Part shown: positions 1 through 9,600 of the stretch, piece after piece
How positions within the stretch are numbered: position 1 is the stretch's first letter
How the letters are laid out: the number at the start of each line of letters is the position of its first letter
Assembly (NCBI GenBank): GCA_036265815.1
Contig: DATAOI010000036.1
Coordinates: forward strand, 37,543-101,542
DNA length: 64,000 nucleotides
Reading direction: 5' to 3'
Source of the DNA: Gemmatimonadales bacterium
GTDB lineage: Bacteria; Gemmatimonadota; Gemmatimonadetes; Gemmatimonadales; GWC2-71-9
Position numbers and translations under genes: made by a program
The notes under the pieces: generated by a model
The model's database searches: none
What the model saw: only the letters and a program-made list of their open reading frames with translations
What the model was told of the DNA's origin: nothing

Positions 1-98
1 TTGCGGTGAGCCCGCTCGAAGAAGGCGTCGAGCGGGAAGCAGTCGTGCAGGTGGACGTGGGCGTCGATCAGAAGAGCGGGCTGCTTGGGTTCAGTCAC
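1..98 (-). CDS. HxH metal-dependent hydrolase, N-terminus only (cut by window edge)
   Basis: The gene runs off the left edge, so only the first 32 residues are visible, read from a GTG at 98. Residues 11-21 contain IDAHVHLHDCF. The D-A-H-x-H pattern after a hydrophobic strand is how amidohydrolase and PHP-type metal-dependent hydrolases begin (family knowledge), with His14 and His16 as likely metal ligands. The substrate cannot be told. No clear Shine-Dalgarno precedes the GTG, and an upstream start is possible. The hairpin at 168-198 separates it from the helical-protein gene at 229. Confidence 0.6.
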   Translation of the reverse strand, partial: MTEPKQPALLIDAHVHLHDCFPLDAFFERAHR

Positions 99-167
99 GC
101 CGGATCGGATTCCGATGCGTTCGGAGTGGGAGGATCGCCAGTGTTGTCAGCAGGAGGGGGAAACTTA

Positions 168-198
168 AGACCGGCTGGACCCAGGGTCTAGCCGGTCT
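168..198 (-). terminator. Hairpin terminator after the helical-protein gene
   Basis: A 31-nt odd palindrome: 168-182 pairs with 184-198 around the single base 183, with only one mismatch (177 against 189, which is G-U in one RNA strand). It lies 31 nt past the stop of the minus-strand gene ending at 229. On that strand it is followed by TTAAGTTT. The position and modest T content suggest an intrinsic terminator separating two minus-strand transcripts. Confidence 0.6.
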
Positions 199-228
199 CT
201 GGTGGGGGCAGTGGACGGTCCTGGTGCA

Positions 229-645
229 TCAGGATCGCCGCGTGCCCGCCGGAACTTGGCCCGCCATGACGGCCAGCATCCTGCGATCCTGCTCCACCCG
301 CTTCTGGAGCAGTGCCAGCAGCTCCTGCTCCAGGTTCACGAACCCCTCGAAGGCGGCCCGAATGCCGGGGGACGCCATCGCCTTGGGATCATGCCTGCCC
401 ATCGGCAGGTCGCGGTAGCCGGCCATCTGCCCGGCGGTCGTTCGGAGCTGCGTGGCCATCTGCCGGTAGTTGCTTGCCAGCCCGTGATATGCCTCGCGCT
501 CCCGCCTGGAGTTCTCGTCGGTCAGGTCGAGCGTCTCCAGGTGGAGCTCGAGGTTCTCGGCCATTGCCGCGGTCCACTCTCCCATCTTGGCGGGGAGGAT
601 GGAATGCTCGGCCAGGCCTTTTCCGCAGGTTTGTTGGGTGTCCAT
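229..645 (-). CDS. Conserved-looking all-helical hypothetical protein (138 aa)
   Basis: I do not recognise the family. The product is predicted almost entirely helical, with no signal peptide or membrane segment. It has an N-terminal Cys (TCGKGLAEH), a long heptad-like central stretch (residues ~20-70) and a second helix pair near the C-terminus (LEQELLALLQKRVEQDRRM). It looks like a small cytoplasmic helical-bundle protein. The start at 645 is chosen over an upstream ATG at 684 because GGAGGAG sits 6-7 nt before it. The upstream region carries an 11-bp direct repeat at 660-686 that could regulate it, and a hairpin terminator follows. Confidence 0.65.
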   Translation of the reverse strand: MDTQQTCGKGLAEHSILPAKMGEWTAAMAENLELHLETLDLTDENSRREREAYHGLASNYRQMATQLRTTAGQMAGYRDLPMGRHDPKAMASPGIRAAFEGFVNLEQELLALLQKRVEQDRRMLAVMAGQVPAGTRRS

Positions 646-659
646 GGGCGACTCCTCCG

Positions 660-686
660 TATATTCACTCAGGCATATATTCACTC
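660..686. repeat. 11-bp direct repeat in the divergent intergenic region
   Basis: TATATTCACTC occurs twice, at 660-670 and 676-686, with a 16-bp period. It is an AT-rich patch in a very GC-rich context, 15-41 nt upstream of the minus-strand ATG at 645. This could be a tandem operator or promoter half-sites; which protein would bind is unknown. Confidence 0.5.
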
Positions 687-759
687 GACCGCGTGCGCTC
701 CAGACCGCTCGAACCAGTCGGTCGGCGCCCTGTGAGTGACACTAATCGAGAGGGCGCGT

Positions 760-1953
760 GTGACGCCAGGACGTTCCGCACCGGCTCCGCACCGACTGCC
801 TGCGAGACTCGGGAGATGGCGGCAGCGGCTCGTCCGGCACGCCAAAGGCGTCGCGAGCGCCTGGCGGGATTCCGGTGTGCTTGCGCGGGAGCAGGGGCTC
901 AGCCGATTCGGCATGCTCGGCGAGGCCGCCGTGCTCGCCTTCAAGGGCCGCATGAGCGTCGACACCTACTTTCACTACCGGCTCTTCGATCCCACCCTCA
1001 CGTCCGACGCGAAGCGACGCTACCTCTCGGAGGCACCCCGGGCAAACGACCGGCTCTGGTCAGCCCTCACCCCCGTTCGTTACCGCTTCCTGTACGAGAA
1101 CAAGCTGATCTTCAACCGCTACTTCGCTTCCGCCGGCCTGCCCCTGGCCAGGATCTACGGCGTGTTCGATCCTCTCGCGAGACGGACCGCGGGGGGCGAG
1201 ACTCTCCGAAACGCGGCGGAGCTGGCCGGTTTCCTCCGGGGCCGCCGCGCGGATGGCTTCGTCTTCAAGCCGACCGAGGGCATCCATGGCCTCTCGATCC
1301 TGGTGCTCAGAGGCGCGGCGCCAGACGACCCGGACACCTTTCTGACGCTCGCCGGCGAGCGGTACGACGCTGCCGCATTGGTCGCGGTGGCCCGCGACAC
1401 CGCCGCGCTCAAACTCCAGAATCCCGAGGCCGACGCCTCTTCCTTCCTGGTGGAGGAGCGGATTCGTCCGCACCCCGAGCTGGCGGAGCTCATCGGGCCC
1501 ACGCTCTGCTCAGTCCGAGTCGTGACCGTCGTGGCCCTGGACGGGAGCCCGAAGATCGTGGGGTCGGTCTACAAGCTTCAACCCAAGCCGGTGGGGGTGG
1601 ACCACCTGCTGTATGGGGCGTTGGGATGCTGGGTGGATCCGGACACCGGTGCTCTCGGTCCGGGTCGGAACCGTGACAGCTGCGAGTACACGTCGCTGAT
1701 CCCGGGAACGGATCGTTCGTTCGTCGGATATCGGCTTCCCTGCTGGAATGAGGTGAAGGAGGTGGCGCTGCGGGCGGCGGCGGCGTTTCCGTGGGCCCGG
1801 GGGATTGGATGGGACATCGGGATTTCCGACCGCGGGCCGGTGATCATCGAGGGCAACCCACGCTGGTCGCCCTCGCTGATCCAGCTGCCGGCCCCGCGCG
1901 GGCTGATGGACGGGGAGCTGGAGGCGGTGCTCCGGACCAGTCGCAACAGATAG
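760..1953 (+). CDS. ATP-grasp protein (sugar-transfer-associated ATP-grasp type)
   Basis: A 397-aa protein resembling the sugar-transfer-associated ATP-grasp family (Pfam PF14397 type), which is thought to ligate a carboxylate to an amine with ATP in surface-polysaccharide or natural-product clusters. Visible marks are the nucleotide-binding lysine region FVFKPTEGIHG and the C-terminal metal/ATP motif VIIEGNPRWSPSLIQ. The N-terminus is basic and without a signal peptide, so it is cytoplasmic. GTG 760 is preferred because GAGAGGG lies 5 nt upstream; the in-frame GTG at 736 has no such site. The HxH hydrolase at the window edge is nearby but on the other strand. The true substrate is unknown. 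Confidence 0.75.
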   Translation: MTPGRSAPAPHRLPARLGRWRQRLVRHAKGVASAWRDSGVLAREQGLSRFGMLGEAAVLAFKGRMSVDTYFHYRLFDPTLTSDAKRRYLSEAPRANDRLWSALTPVRYRFLYENKLIFNRYFASAGLPLARIYGVFDPLARRTAGGETLRNAAELAGFLRGRRADGFVFKPTEGIHGLSILVLRGAAPDDPDTFLTLAGERYDAAALVAVARDTAALKLQNPEADASSFLVEERIRPHPELAELIGPTLCSVRVVTVVALDGSPKIVGSVYKLQPKPVGVDHLLYGALGCWVDPDTGALGPGRNRDSCEYTSLIPGTDRSFVGYRLPCWNEVKEVALRAAAAFPWARGIGWDIGISDRGPVIIEGNPRWSPSLIQLPAPRGLMDGELEAVLRTSRNR

Positions 1954-1963
1954 GACGACGGAG

Positions 1964-3562
1964 TCAGGGTCCGGTGCCGTCCAGAATCCGACAATTCTCC
2001 TCGCTGCGGCCGGGAGGCAACAGGTCTTCTGGCCACGTGCCCCAGAGAGACCAGTGATTGCATCCATCCGTCCAGCTCTGGGGATCGGCCCCGGGAACGA
2101 TGGGGCCTTTGAGCGTCGTCGCGTAGAAGTGACCGGCCTCGTCCCGGTACGTGAGCCGGGCCGTTGCCTCCCCTCCACTGGAGCGAAGCCCCTCCGTGTA
2201 AGAATAGGGCCAGACCGCCGCAACATAGTGCCCGAACCGCTCGGGAAAGAGCGGAACATCCTTGCCCGGGGGAACGCTCAGGAACCGTGCGGTGAGATTC
2301 CACCAGGAGTTCCCATAGGTGAGGCCTGGAATCGTGAGCATCTGGAAGCCGACGATCTCGAGCCCGCTCTCTCCCGGGGCATCCGCGACGACGAGCTGGG
2401 GGGCATAGTTCCAAAAGGCCGAACCCAACGGGTTCTCGAACTCGATGACCGTGAAGGAGCGCACGACGATGCGCGGCTGGGAATCCGGGGCGGCAAACGT
2501 CAGTGTCAGGGGCGCCGACGTTCCGCTGTTTCCGGACTCGTCGGCTACCGTCATTCGGACGGTGTAGGTGCCGGGGTGGGGCTGCCGCAGCAAGTGAAAG
2601 TTGGAAGCCGAGGGGAGGATGTACCTCATGTCGAGATACCCCGCTGAGCCCCAGTTCGACCGCCCGAAGCGCACCCGGAGTGGCGCATCGCCGCTTCGGT
2701 CATCGAACTCCCACTCGATATCGGCGATCTCGCGATCCTCCGTGATGGCTGCCCGGAAACTGGGGTACTCGAAGGCTTCGGAGTCGCCGGCCACCGGCCT
2801 CAGGATGGTCACCAGGGGCGCCGTGACGTCCGGCGGCAGCGTGTCGGTGGTGAACCTGCTCGTCAGGAGCGCGCCGAGTGCCTGGCCATCGCGATCCCGG
2901 GCCGCGGTGCCGACCTGCAGCACGTAGGTCGTGCCCACTGCGAGCGGATCTGCCGGGACAAAGGTGACCTGGAGGATGTCCCCCGTGTTGGCCGGAATCA
3001 CCACAGTGCCGGGCACCGGGCTGCCACCGTCGGTCAGGGTCACCGCGTCGATCAGGCTGGCACTGTCCATCGGCTCGCTGAAGACCACGGTGATCGCCGG
3101 ATTGAGCGACACGTCTCGCTTGTTGCTGGGCGGGTTGGTCCGCACCACGCTAGGTGAGACGTTCAGATTGACGAGGATGCGGTATGATGACGAGAGGGCG
3201 GTCTCGCTGCGGACCAGGACACCCAGGGTATCGCCCGCGGCCGCAGTCACCCCGACCGGATCGAAGCCGCCATCCACCACGGGGACGGTGACGCCACTGC
3301 TGGTGCGCGGATCGGCGATGGTCGCCGCGGTGGCCCCGGGGATCTTCCCGGGCGACAGGGAGACGTAGACCAGGGACGTCCCGGCGGTCGCCGACGTGGA
3401 CGAGAGCCTCGCGCGGGAGGCCGACATGGCAGGGCCCGGCACCGGATTCGACACCACGAACGGCGTCGGCGGAAGCAAACCTCCGGAATCTCGGGGCCCC
3501 GCTCCGTCCGAGCAGCCGAGGGTCATGCCAGCCAGCGCAATTGCCACGACGACCCGCATCAT
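1964..3562 (-). CDS. Lipoprotein with Big_5 Ig-like domain, paralogue B
   Basis: An exported 532-aa lipoprotein. The signal peptide MMRVVVAIALAGMTLGC ends in a lipobox. A conserved region (PTPFVVSNPVPGPA) precedes an SbsA-type Ig-like (Big_5) domain around residues 140-245, recognisable by NPAITVVFSEPMDSAS and TTYVLQVG. A second beta-rich Ig-like module follows (GTYTVRMTVADESGNSG), then a C-terminal module shared only with the neighbour. The start overlaps the upstream stop as ATGATG, so translation is coupled. It is a close tandem paralogue of the gene at 3559-5118. The role is probably structural or adhesive at the surface; there are no catalytic residues. Confidence 0.8.
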   Translation of the reverse strand: MMRVVVAIALAGMTLGCSDGAGPRDSGGLLPPTPFVVSNPVPGPAMSASRARLSSTSATAGTSLVYVSLSPGKIPGATAATIADPRTSSGVTVPVVDGGFDPVGVTAAAGDTLGVLVRSETALSSSYRILVNLNVSPSVVRTNPPSNKRDVSLNPAITVVFSEPMDSASLIDAVTLTDGGSPVPGTVVIPANTGDILQVTFVPADPLAVGTTYVLQVGTAARDRDGQALGALLTSRFTTDTLPPDVTAPLVTILRPVAGDSEAFEYPSFRAAITEDREIADIEWEFDDRSGDAPLRVRFGRSNWGSAGYLDMRYILPSASNFHLLRQPHPGTYTVRMTVADESGNSGTSAPLTLTFAAPDSQPRIVVRSFTVIEFENPLGSAFWNYAPQLVVADAPGESGLEIVGFQMLTIPGLTYGNSWWNLTARFLSVPPGKDVPLFPERFGHYVAAVWPYSYTEGLRSSGGEATARLTYRDEAGHFYATTLKGPIVPGADPQSWTDGCNHWSLWGTWPEDLLPPGRSEENCRILDGTGP

Positions 3563-5118
3563 CGGGAATCCTCGCTCCAGCCGCAGCCCGACAGGTCGCC
3601 TGGCTCCATGCCTTCCCATGACCAGTGATAGGCGCAGGCGCCCGTGAACGTCGTAGGCCAGTCTCCCGGCACGACGTCGCCCTTGACCGTCATCGTGTAG
3701 AAGTGACCGATCTCATCACGGTACGTGAGACGGGCAGTCGCTTCGCCTCCGCTCGAGCGACCCCCGGTGCCGAATGCTGGTTCGGGTTCGCCGTACCAGT
3801 CCTTGGGAAAGAGCGGGGTATCCTGGCCCGGCGGAACGCTCAGGAGGAAGGCGGTGAGTTTCCAGGGCGTGGACCAGGATGGTCGGGTCAATCCGGGAAT
3901 CGTGAGCATCTCGAAGCCGACGATCCTGAGTCCGCTCTGCCCCGGAGCATCCGCGACGACGAGCTGCGGGGTGTAGATCCACCCGGCCCAATTCGGATCA
4001 TAGAACTCCACGACCGAGAACGAGCGCACCACGAGCCGCGGCTGTGAATCCGGAGCCACAAACGTCATTGTGAATGGTGCCGACGATCCGATGTTCCCCG
4101 CGAAGTCCATCGCCGTCAATCGAACGTTGTAGATACCGGGGTGAAGCGACAAGTTGTTGTCGCTGTGGTCCGCAAGGACGTACCAATTGTCGAGGTGGTC
4201 AGACCAGTCGTTCGACCCCGAGTTCCACCCATAGGTGGGATTGCCGCTTCCGTCATCGAGCTCCCAGGTGACATCGACGATCTTGCGATCGTCATCGATC
4301 ACTGCCCGGAAGGCAGGGTAATCGACAGCTTCCGAATCGATCCCTACCGGAGGGACAATTCTGACCAGGGGCGCGGTGACATCCGGCGCCAGCGAATCGG
4401 TGGTAAACTCGGCGGTCACCGGCGCAGTGAGCCCCTGCCCATCCCGATCTTGAGCCGTGGTCCCGACCTGGAGCACGTAGGTGGTGAGTGGGGCCAGCGG
4501 GGCCGCCGGGATGAGGGTGACCTGCAGGATGTCGCCGCCGTTCGGCGGAATCACCACGGCTCCCGGCACCGGGTTGAGACCATCGGTCAAACTCAGTGCC
4601 CCGATCACACTCGCGCTGTCCATCGGTTCGCTGAAGACCACCGTGATCGCCGGATTGAGCGACACGTCGCGCTTGTTGTTTGGCGGGTTGGTCCGCACCA
4701 CAGTGGGTGAGACGTTCAGGTTGACCAGAATCCGGTACGTTGCCGAGAGGGCAGGCCCGCTGTGGATCAGAACGTCCAGGGTATCCCCGGCGGCCGCGGT
4801 CACCCCGACTGGATCGAAGCCGCCGCTCACCACCGGGACGGTCGCGCCGCTGTTGATCCGGGGATTGACGATGGTCGCGAGACTGGCCCCAGGAATCTTC
4901 CCGGGTGCGAGGGAGACGTAGGCCAGGGATGTCCCGGCGGTCGCCGAGGTGGACGCCGAGAGTCTCGCGCCCGAGGCCGACACGGCAGGGCCCGGCACTG
5001 GATTCGACACCACGAACGGCGTCGGCGGCAGCGGCGTACCGCTGTCGGAGAGTCCCTCGCCCTCAGAGCAGGCGAGGGTCAGGCCGGCTAGTGCAGTGCC
5101 CAGGACGACGAATCTCAT
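3559..5118 (-). CDS. Lipoprotein with Big_5 Ig-like domain, paralogue A
   Basis: A 519-aa lipoprotein with signal peptide MRFVVLGTALAGLTLAC. The order is the same as in the downstream paralogue: an N-terminal conserved segment, a Big_5 domain (NPAITVVFSEPMDSAS), an Ig-like module (GIYNVRLTAMDFAGNIG) and the shared C-terminal module ending near TYRDEIGHFYTMTVKG. ATGA overlaps tie it to the genes on both sides, giving a three-gene coupled lipoprotein operon from 6539 to 1964. The two paralogues are almost identical through the Big_5 core and diverge in the last third, which indicates tandem duplication followed by divergence of the exposed part. Confidence 0.8.
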   Translation of the reverse strand: MRFVVLGTALAGLTLACSEGEGLSDSGTPLPPTPFVVSNPVPGPAVSASGARLSASTSATAGTSLAYVSLAPGKIPGASLATIVNPRINSGATVPVVSGGFDPVGVTAAAGDTLDVLIHSGPALSATYRILVNLNVSPTVVRTNPPNNKRDVSLNPAITVVFSEPMDSASVIGALSLTDGLNPVPGAVVIPPNGGDILQVTLIPAAPLAPLTTYVLQVGTTAQDRDGQGLTAPVTAEFTTDSLAPDVTAPLVRIVPPVGIDSEAVDYPAFRAVIDDDRKIVDVTWELDDGSGNPTYGWNSGSNDWSDHLDNWYVLADHSDNNLSLHPGIYNVRLTAMDFAGNIGSSAPFTMTFVAPDSQPRLVVRSFSVVEFYDPNWAGWIYTPQLVVADAPGQSGLRIVGFEMLTIPGLTRPSWSTPWKLTAFLLSVPPGQDTPLFPKDWYGEPEPAFGTGGRSSGGEATARLTYRDEIGHFYTMTVKGDVVPGDWPTTFTGACAYHWSWEGMEPGDLSGCGWSEDSR

Positions 5119-6539
5119 AATTGCCTCGCGGGGCAGCTCTCCGGGTCATAGAACGCGCGAGTTCTGTGCCCGATCTCGCGTCCGTTCACCAGCAGCGTGT
5201 TCCCGAATCCCGGCGGGTTGCTGAACCACGCGTCGCTGAATCGCCAGTCTCCGCTGAGCGTCAGCTTGTACGTCGAATTGAGCAGGTAAGGATCTCCGCC
5301 GGCGCCCAGATTGGTGTAGTGTCGGCTGAACCCCACGAGCAGATCCGCCTGGCAGCTTTCCCTCACGACGTTGCCGCTGGTCGTCACCTCGATGTCACCC
5401 CGGAGCCTCGTGTCGGGCTGGGGGAACAGGGCGTCGATCATCAGTCCGAAGTTGTTGTTCACCAGCAGATTGTCGCGAATCTTGATGTGGCTCGAACCGG
5501 GGACATTCGGCGCACCGAGGCCGACAGCCCCAACCCGGATGCCGGCGCTGATCGGCTGCTGCCGGACGTTGCGAACCTCGTTGTCGATGATATCGACGAA
5601 GACCTTGGAGAAACCGGGGCCGTCCGGCTCGGCGTCGATGGCGGGGCTGGTAAAGATCCCGTGCGTGCCCCCGGCCACAATCTTGTTGCCTTCGGCACGG
5701 TAAACGCCGGGCCCCGCGAGACACATGGCGCACTGCCCTCCCTCGCTGATGTGGTTCGTTTCGACGATGGCGTTGCTTCCGCGGAGGTCTATCGTCTCGA
5801 AGAAGCCCTCGAGCCGGTTGCCCCGAATGGTGAGACCTGTCACCGTGAACGAGATCACGCCGGTCCCCGCGGTCTCCGTGCCCGGCGCCTGCCCCGACTG
5901 AAAGGCGAAGCCCTGCACCGTGAGCCCATTGCCGTCGCCATACGCCGCGAAGATCGCGGGGAAGCCCACCAGATCCGACAGCGGCTCGATTGGTGCGAGC
6001 GTCGTCGCCCGACCAGTCGTGCTGGTACCCGTGGCTCGTCCACTGGCATCCAGGCGCATCACCAGCGCACCCCGGAGCGTGATGGCCGGCACGTCCACCT
6101 CGAACGGGAAACGCTCGAGACTCTCGTCGGTGTTGGCCAGGTCATCGGTTCCCCGATACACCCCGGCGGCAACGGTGATGGTGATGCGACACGCGGCCGA
6201 GGCCAGCTCGCCCCGTGCCTTCCGGCCGTCCCGCGCCACGGTGAGAGCGTCTCCGATCCGGCGGAAGTGCGCGCCGTCCTTCGGCTGATCGCTCGCGTGG
6301 GATACCGCGAGGCTGGTGAGGTAGTCGCCGTGACCGAGATGAGTCGCGAGCTGGGACGGGGAGACGGTGATGATCCCGCCGCTGTGGCACACGGACAGCC
6401 GATCGGAGGACGTCTCGGTCAGAGACACCTTGGCCTGGTCCGGCGCGGTCGGCGCGTCGTCGGAGCACGAGGCAAGCAAAGCGATGATGCTCAGGCCGCC
6501 GAGCAGAGCGGCCGACGAACGTTGCAGGCGAGGACGCAT
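5115..6539 (-). CDS. Right-handed beta-helix lipoprotein
   Basis: A 474-aa protein with signal peptide and lipobox (LSIIALLASC). The region from about 150 to 400 alternates short beta strands and turns (LTVQGFAFQSG, LTIRGNRLEGFF, AIVETNHISEGG, IKIRDNLLVNNNFG), the pattern of a NosD/pectate-lyase-like right-handed parallel beta-helix. Before that comes a DUF1565-like stretch (RITITVAAGVYRG). These folds often bind or cleave surface polysaccharide, but no catalytic residues can be assigned. It is first in the coupled lipoprotein operon. It begins 137 nt after the stop of the anti-sigma/CHAT gene on the same strand and could be co-transcribed with it. Confidence 0.75.
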   Translation of the reverse strand: MRPRLQRSSAALLGGLSIIALLASCSDDAPTAPDQAKVSLTETSSDRLSVCHSGGIITVSPSQLATHLGHGDYLTSLAVSHASDQPKDGAHFRRIGDALTVARDGRKARGELASAACRITITVAAGVYRGTDDLANTDESLERFPFEVDVPAITLRGALVMRLDASGRATGTSTTGRATTLAPIEPLSDLVGFPAIFAAYGDGNGLTVQGFAFQSGQAPGTETAGTGVISFTVTGLTIRGNRLEGFFETIDLRGSNAIVETNHISEGGQCAMCLAGPGVYRAEGNKIVAGGTHGIFTSPAIDAEPDGPGFSKVFVDIIDNEVRNVRQQPISAGIRVGAVGLGAPNVPGSSHIKIRDNLLVNNNFGLMIDALFPQPDTRLRGDIEVTTSGNVVRESCQADLLVGFSRHYTNLGAGGDPYLLNSTYKLTLSGDWRFSDAWFSNPPGFGNTLLVNGREIGHRTRAFYDPESCPARQL

Positions 6540-6676
6540 GGTCTCGTGCCCTCAGGCAGGTGTGGACTCGAGCGCGAATGGCCGGCCGGTATACCCCAGC
6601 GACTCGCATGACTGCTCATTGGATCGCGGACCATGAGTAGTACGGGCAGCGGGCGCCCGGTTGCTCAGCGCCCGAG

Positions 6677-9600
6677 TCAGCGCCCGCCGATCAGCTCGAA
6701 TCCGGCCCAGTAATAGGGGCTCGCCGTCGCCGGGACCGACAACAGCGCACGCTGCGCCGCGGCCAGCGCCCGGCCCGGATCTGACCCTATCACGTATCCC
6801 TGGTAAAACCGCTCCATGAGCGCGGCGCTGGCTCGGTCCTGGACCGGCCAGAGCGTCGCCATCACCCGCGCCGTCCCGGCCGAGAGGAACGCGCGCGCCA
6901 GCCCCACCCAGTCGTCGCCGGCCGGCACGTCGGTGAGCGCGCCGGAGCCAAGTCCGGTCTGGCAGGCCGACAGCACCACCAGATCGGCCGCGAGCCGCAG
7001 ACCGAAGACCTCGTGGACCTCGAGCCGGCCGTCGTCGGCTCCCTCGGGTGCCAGTGCGACAAAGGAGAACAGCGGGTTCTGCTTGTTGAGCACGCCGTAG
7101 GTCGCGAGATGAATGACCCGGCGGGTGGGTGCTTCGCGCAGGAAGGCGGCCTCTGTCGCGGCATTCCCGACGACGACTCGCGCCTCCTTCCCTCCGAGCC
7201 GCCCGATGGCCGCCACTTCCTGGCGGGAGGCGGGCAGGGCGTCCGGTCGGGGTGCAAAGGCGAGGAGGCCGCTGGTGGCCTTCCCCGGGGCGCGGGCACC
7301 GAGGGCGAGCCACACGGATGCCGAAGGCGCCGCCATGAGCTGGAATCGCTCTATCAGGAAGTGTCCGTGGCCGTCCAGCAGCGCGGCGAACGGCAGGTAG
7401 TGCAGCTCGGCGTGGGGCACGATGACGAGTCGGGTCTTGCCGTCGAGGAGCCCGGAGGCCTCGATCGGTGCGACGAGATCGCGATAGAGCTGGCGCAGCG
7501 GAGCGCGCCAGAGCGAATCGAGACCCGGCGACCCCCGCGGCTGCAACGATCCTCGCACGAAGTCGATCAAGCCGGCGAGCTCAGGGCGGCCCACCCCGAG
7601 CTGCAAGGCCACCGTGGTGTCGCGACTGATGACGAAAGCCAGCGAGCTCGCGTCGCTCACCAGGTATTCGATCAAGACCCCGTCCGCCGGAAGCTGCCGG
7701 GCGACGTCGCGCCAGGTCGCGGTCTCACGCGACAGGAGCGCCGCGTGCCGCGGGGCCCGCTCGCGAATCTCCAGCAGCAGCTCGGCATAGGATTCCTGCG
7801 CGCTGAGCAGCGCTTCGCGTGTGACCGCACCCCCGCGTGACACGTCGGGGCCGCGGAACGGCTGGTTGCCCGCGGGAGCTCCCTCCATCAGGCTGGTGAG
7901 CTCGTCGATGCGGTGGCGGAGATCCTGCTCCCTCACCACCAGTGCCATCGCCGTGTCCCGAGGCACCGCGACCCGCCCTTGCGCCAGAAGCTCCCGCATC
8001 TCGTTCGCCCGGATACGCTCGCTCACCTCGAACGCGGCAGCGACACGCCCCCTGGCGCGCTCCAGCAGCGCGAGCTGGACGTACACGTCCCACTTATCGG
8101 TGAGAAACCCCGAGCGTCGCTCCGCCAGCGTGAGCGAGCGGCCGGTGCGCTCGATGGCGGCGATGCCGGCTCGCAGCTCCTGAGCCGCCTCGTCCGTCGC
8201 GCCCCGGTCGCGCAGGGTCGTGCCCAAACCCGCGTGCAGCCGCCAGGTCACCTCGGGTGCCACCCGATCGCCCACGCCGGCAATCGCTGCGCGAAAGAGC
8301 GACTCGGCCGCGGCGGGGAAGCCAGCAGCCGCCTCGAGCGAGGCCCGCTTGCCCACCGCCTCGGCGGCCGCGACCGGATCGCCCAGCCGCGCCAGCTGCC
8401 TGCCCGCGCGGGCGAGCTGTTGCCGCGCACCGGTGGTATCACCCCGACGGAGGGAGAGATCGCCGAGCACCATGCGGGTCAGCGACGCGGCGCGGCGGTT
8501 TCCGGTGGCGAGCTCGATGCGGAGCGCCCGATTGAGCAGGGGCTCCGCGGCCGCCGGCTTGTCAAGGTCGAGCAGCAGCATCCCCCGGCCCTCCTGCGCC
8601 TCGGCTTCGCCCACCCGATCACCGGCCCGCCGGAAGAGCAGCTCCGCGCTGGCATAGAGCCGCTCGGCCTCCTGCCGGGTGTTGAGCTGGGCCGCCAGAT
8701 CGGCGCGGGCGAGCGCGATGCCCGCCTGAACGCCGGCCTCCGCGCCGGTGGAGTCGGCGAGACGCCGCGCCTCCCGCAATTCGTCCAGCGCACTCTGCAG
8801 CTCACCCTCGGCGGCGAGCGCACCGGCCATCTCTTGTCGCACCGCGAAGGCGTCCGCCACGGGGCCGGTACGGTCGTAGATGGCGAGCGCCGCCTGCAGA
8901 TCGATCCGAGCCGCGGGATAGTCTCCCCGACGCAACTCGAGCTCTCCCAGCCCCCGCAGGGCGTCGGCCATGTCGGCCCACTGCTTCCGTTCGCGCCAGG
9001 TCGCCAACGCGTCGCGGTAGAGGGTCGCGCCACGGGCAAAATCACCGGCCAGGCTGGCGAGCCCGGCAAGGTTGACCAGGTTGGTCGCGGCGACCTCCGC
9101 GCGGCCGTCCCGCCGATTGATCGCCAGCGCAGCCTCGAGCTGGCGGCGGGCCTCGTCGAGGTCGCCGGCGTCACGCGCCAGCCCGGCGAGATTGTTGTAA
9201 TCGGAGGCGAGGCCGCGGGAATCGCCGATGCGGGTCCGCAACGCGATCGCCCGCGCGTAGGACTGGCGGGCACCCTCAACGTCGTCCCGGCTCTCGCTCA
9301 CCCCCGCCAGCTCGGAGAGGGCATTGGCCTCGACCCGCATGTCGCCCAGCGCCACGGCCAGCAGCCGGGAACGCTCGAGATAGACCGCGGCGCTATCCGG
9401 GCTGGCATCACGGGAAAGGCCGGCGCCGATGTTTCCCAATGTCGCCGCCATCGAGGCGCTGTCGTCGATGGCGGCGGCCCCAGCCAGGGCACGCCGCCAG
9501 ATCCCGATCGCAGCTGCCGCGCCATCGCGACCGAACGCCGTGACGCCTGCCCGGCGCAGGCTGTCGGCCCGGACCTTGGCGGCGCGGCGCGGCGTGGGCC

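Noticed and set aside
6650..6680. Repeated CAGCGCCCG segments near the end of the CHAT gene
   Set aside because: Two copies only, 12-bp period, overlapping the stop codon region. No symmetry that would make a terminator.
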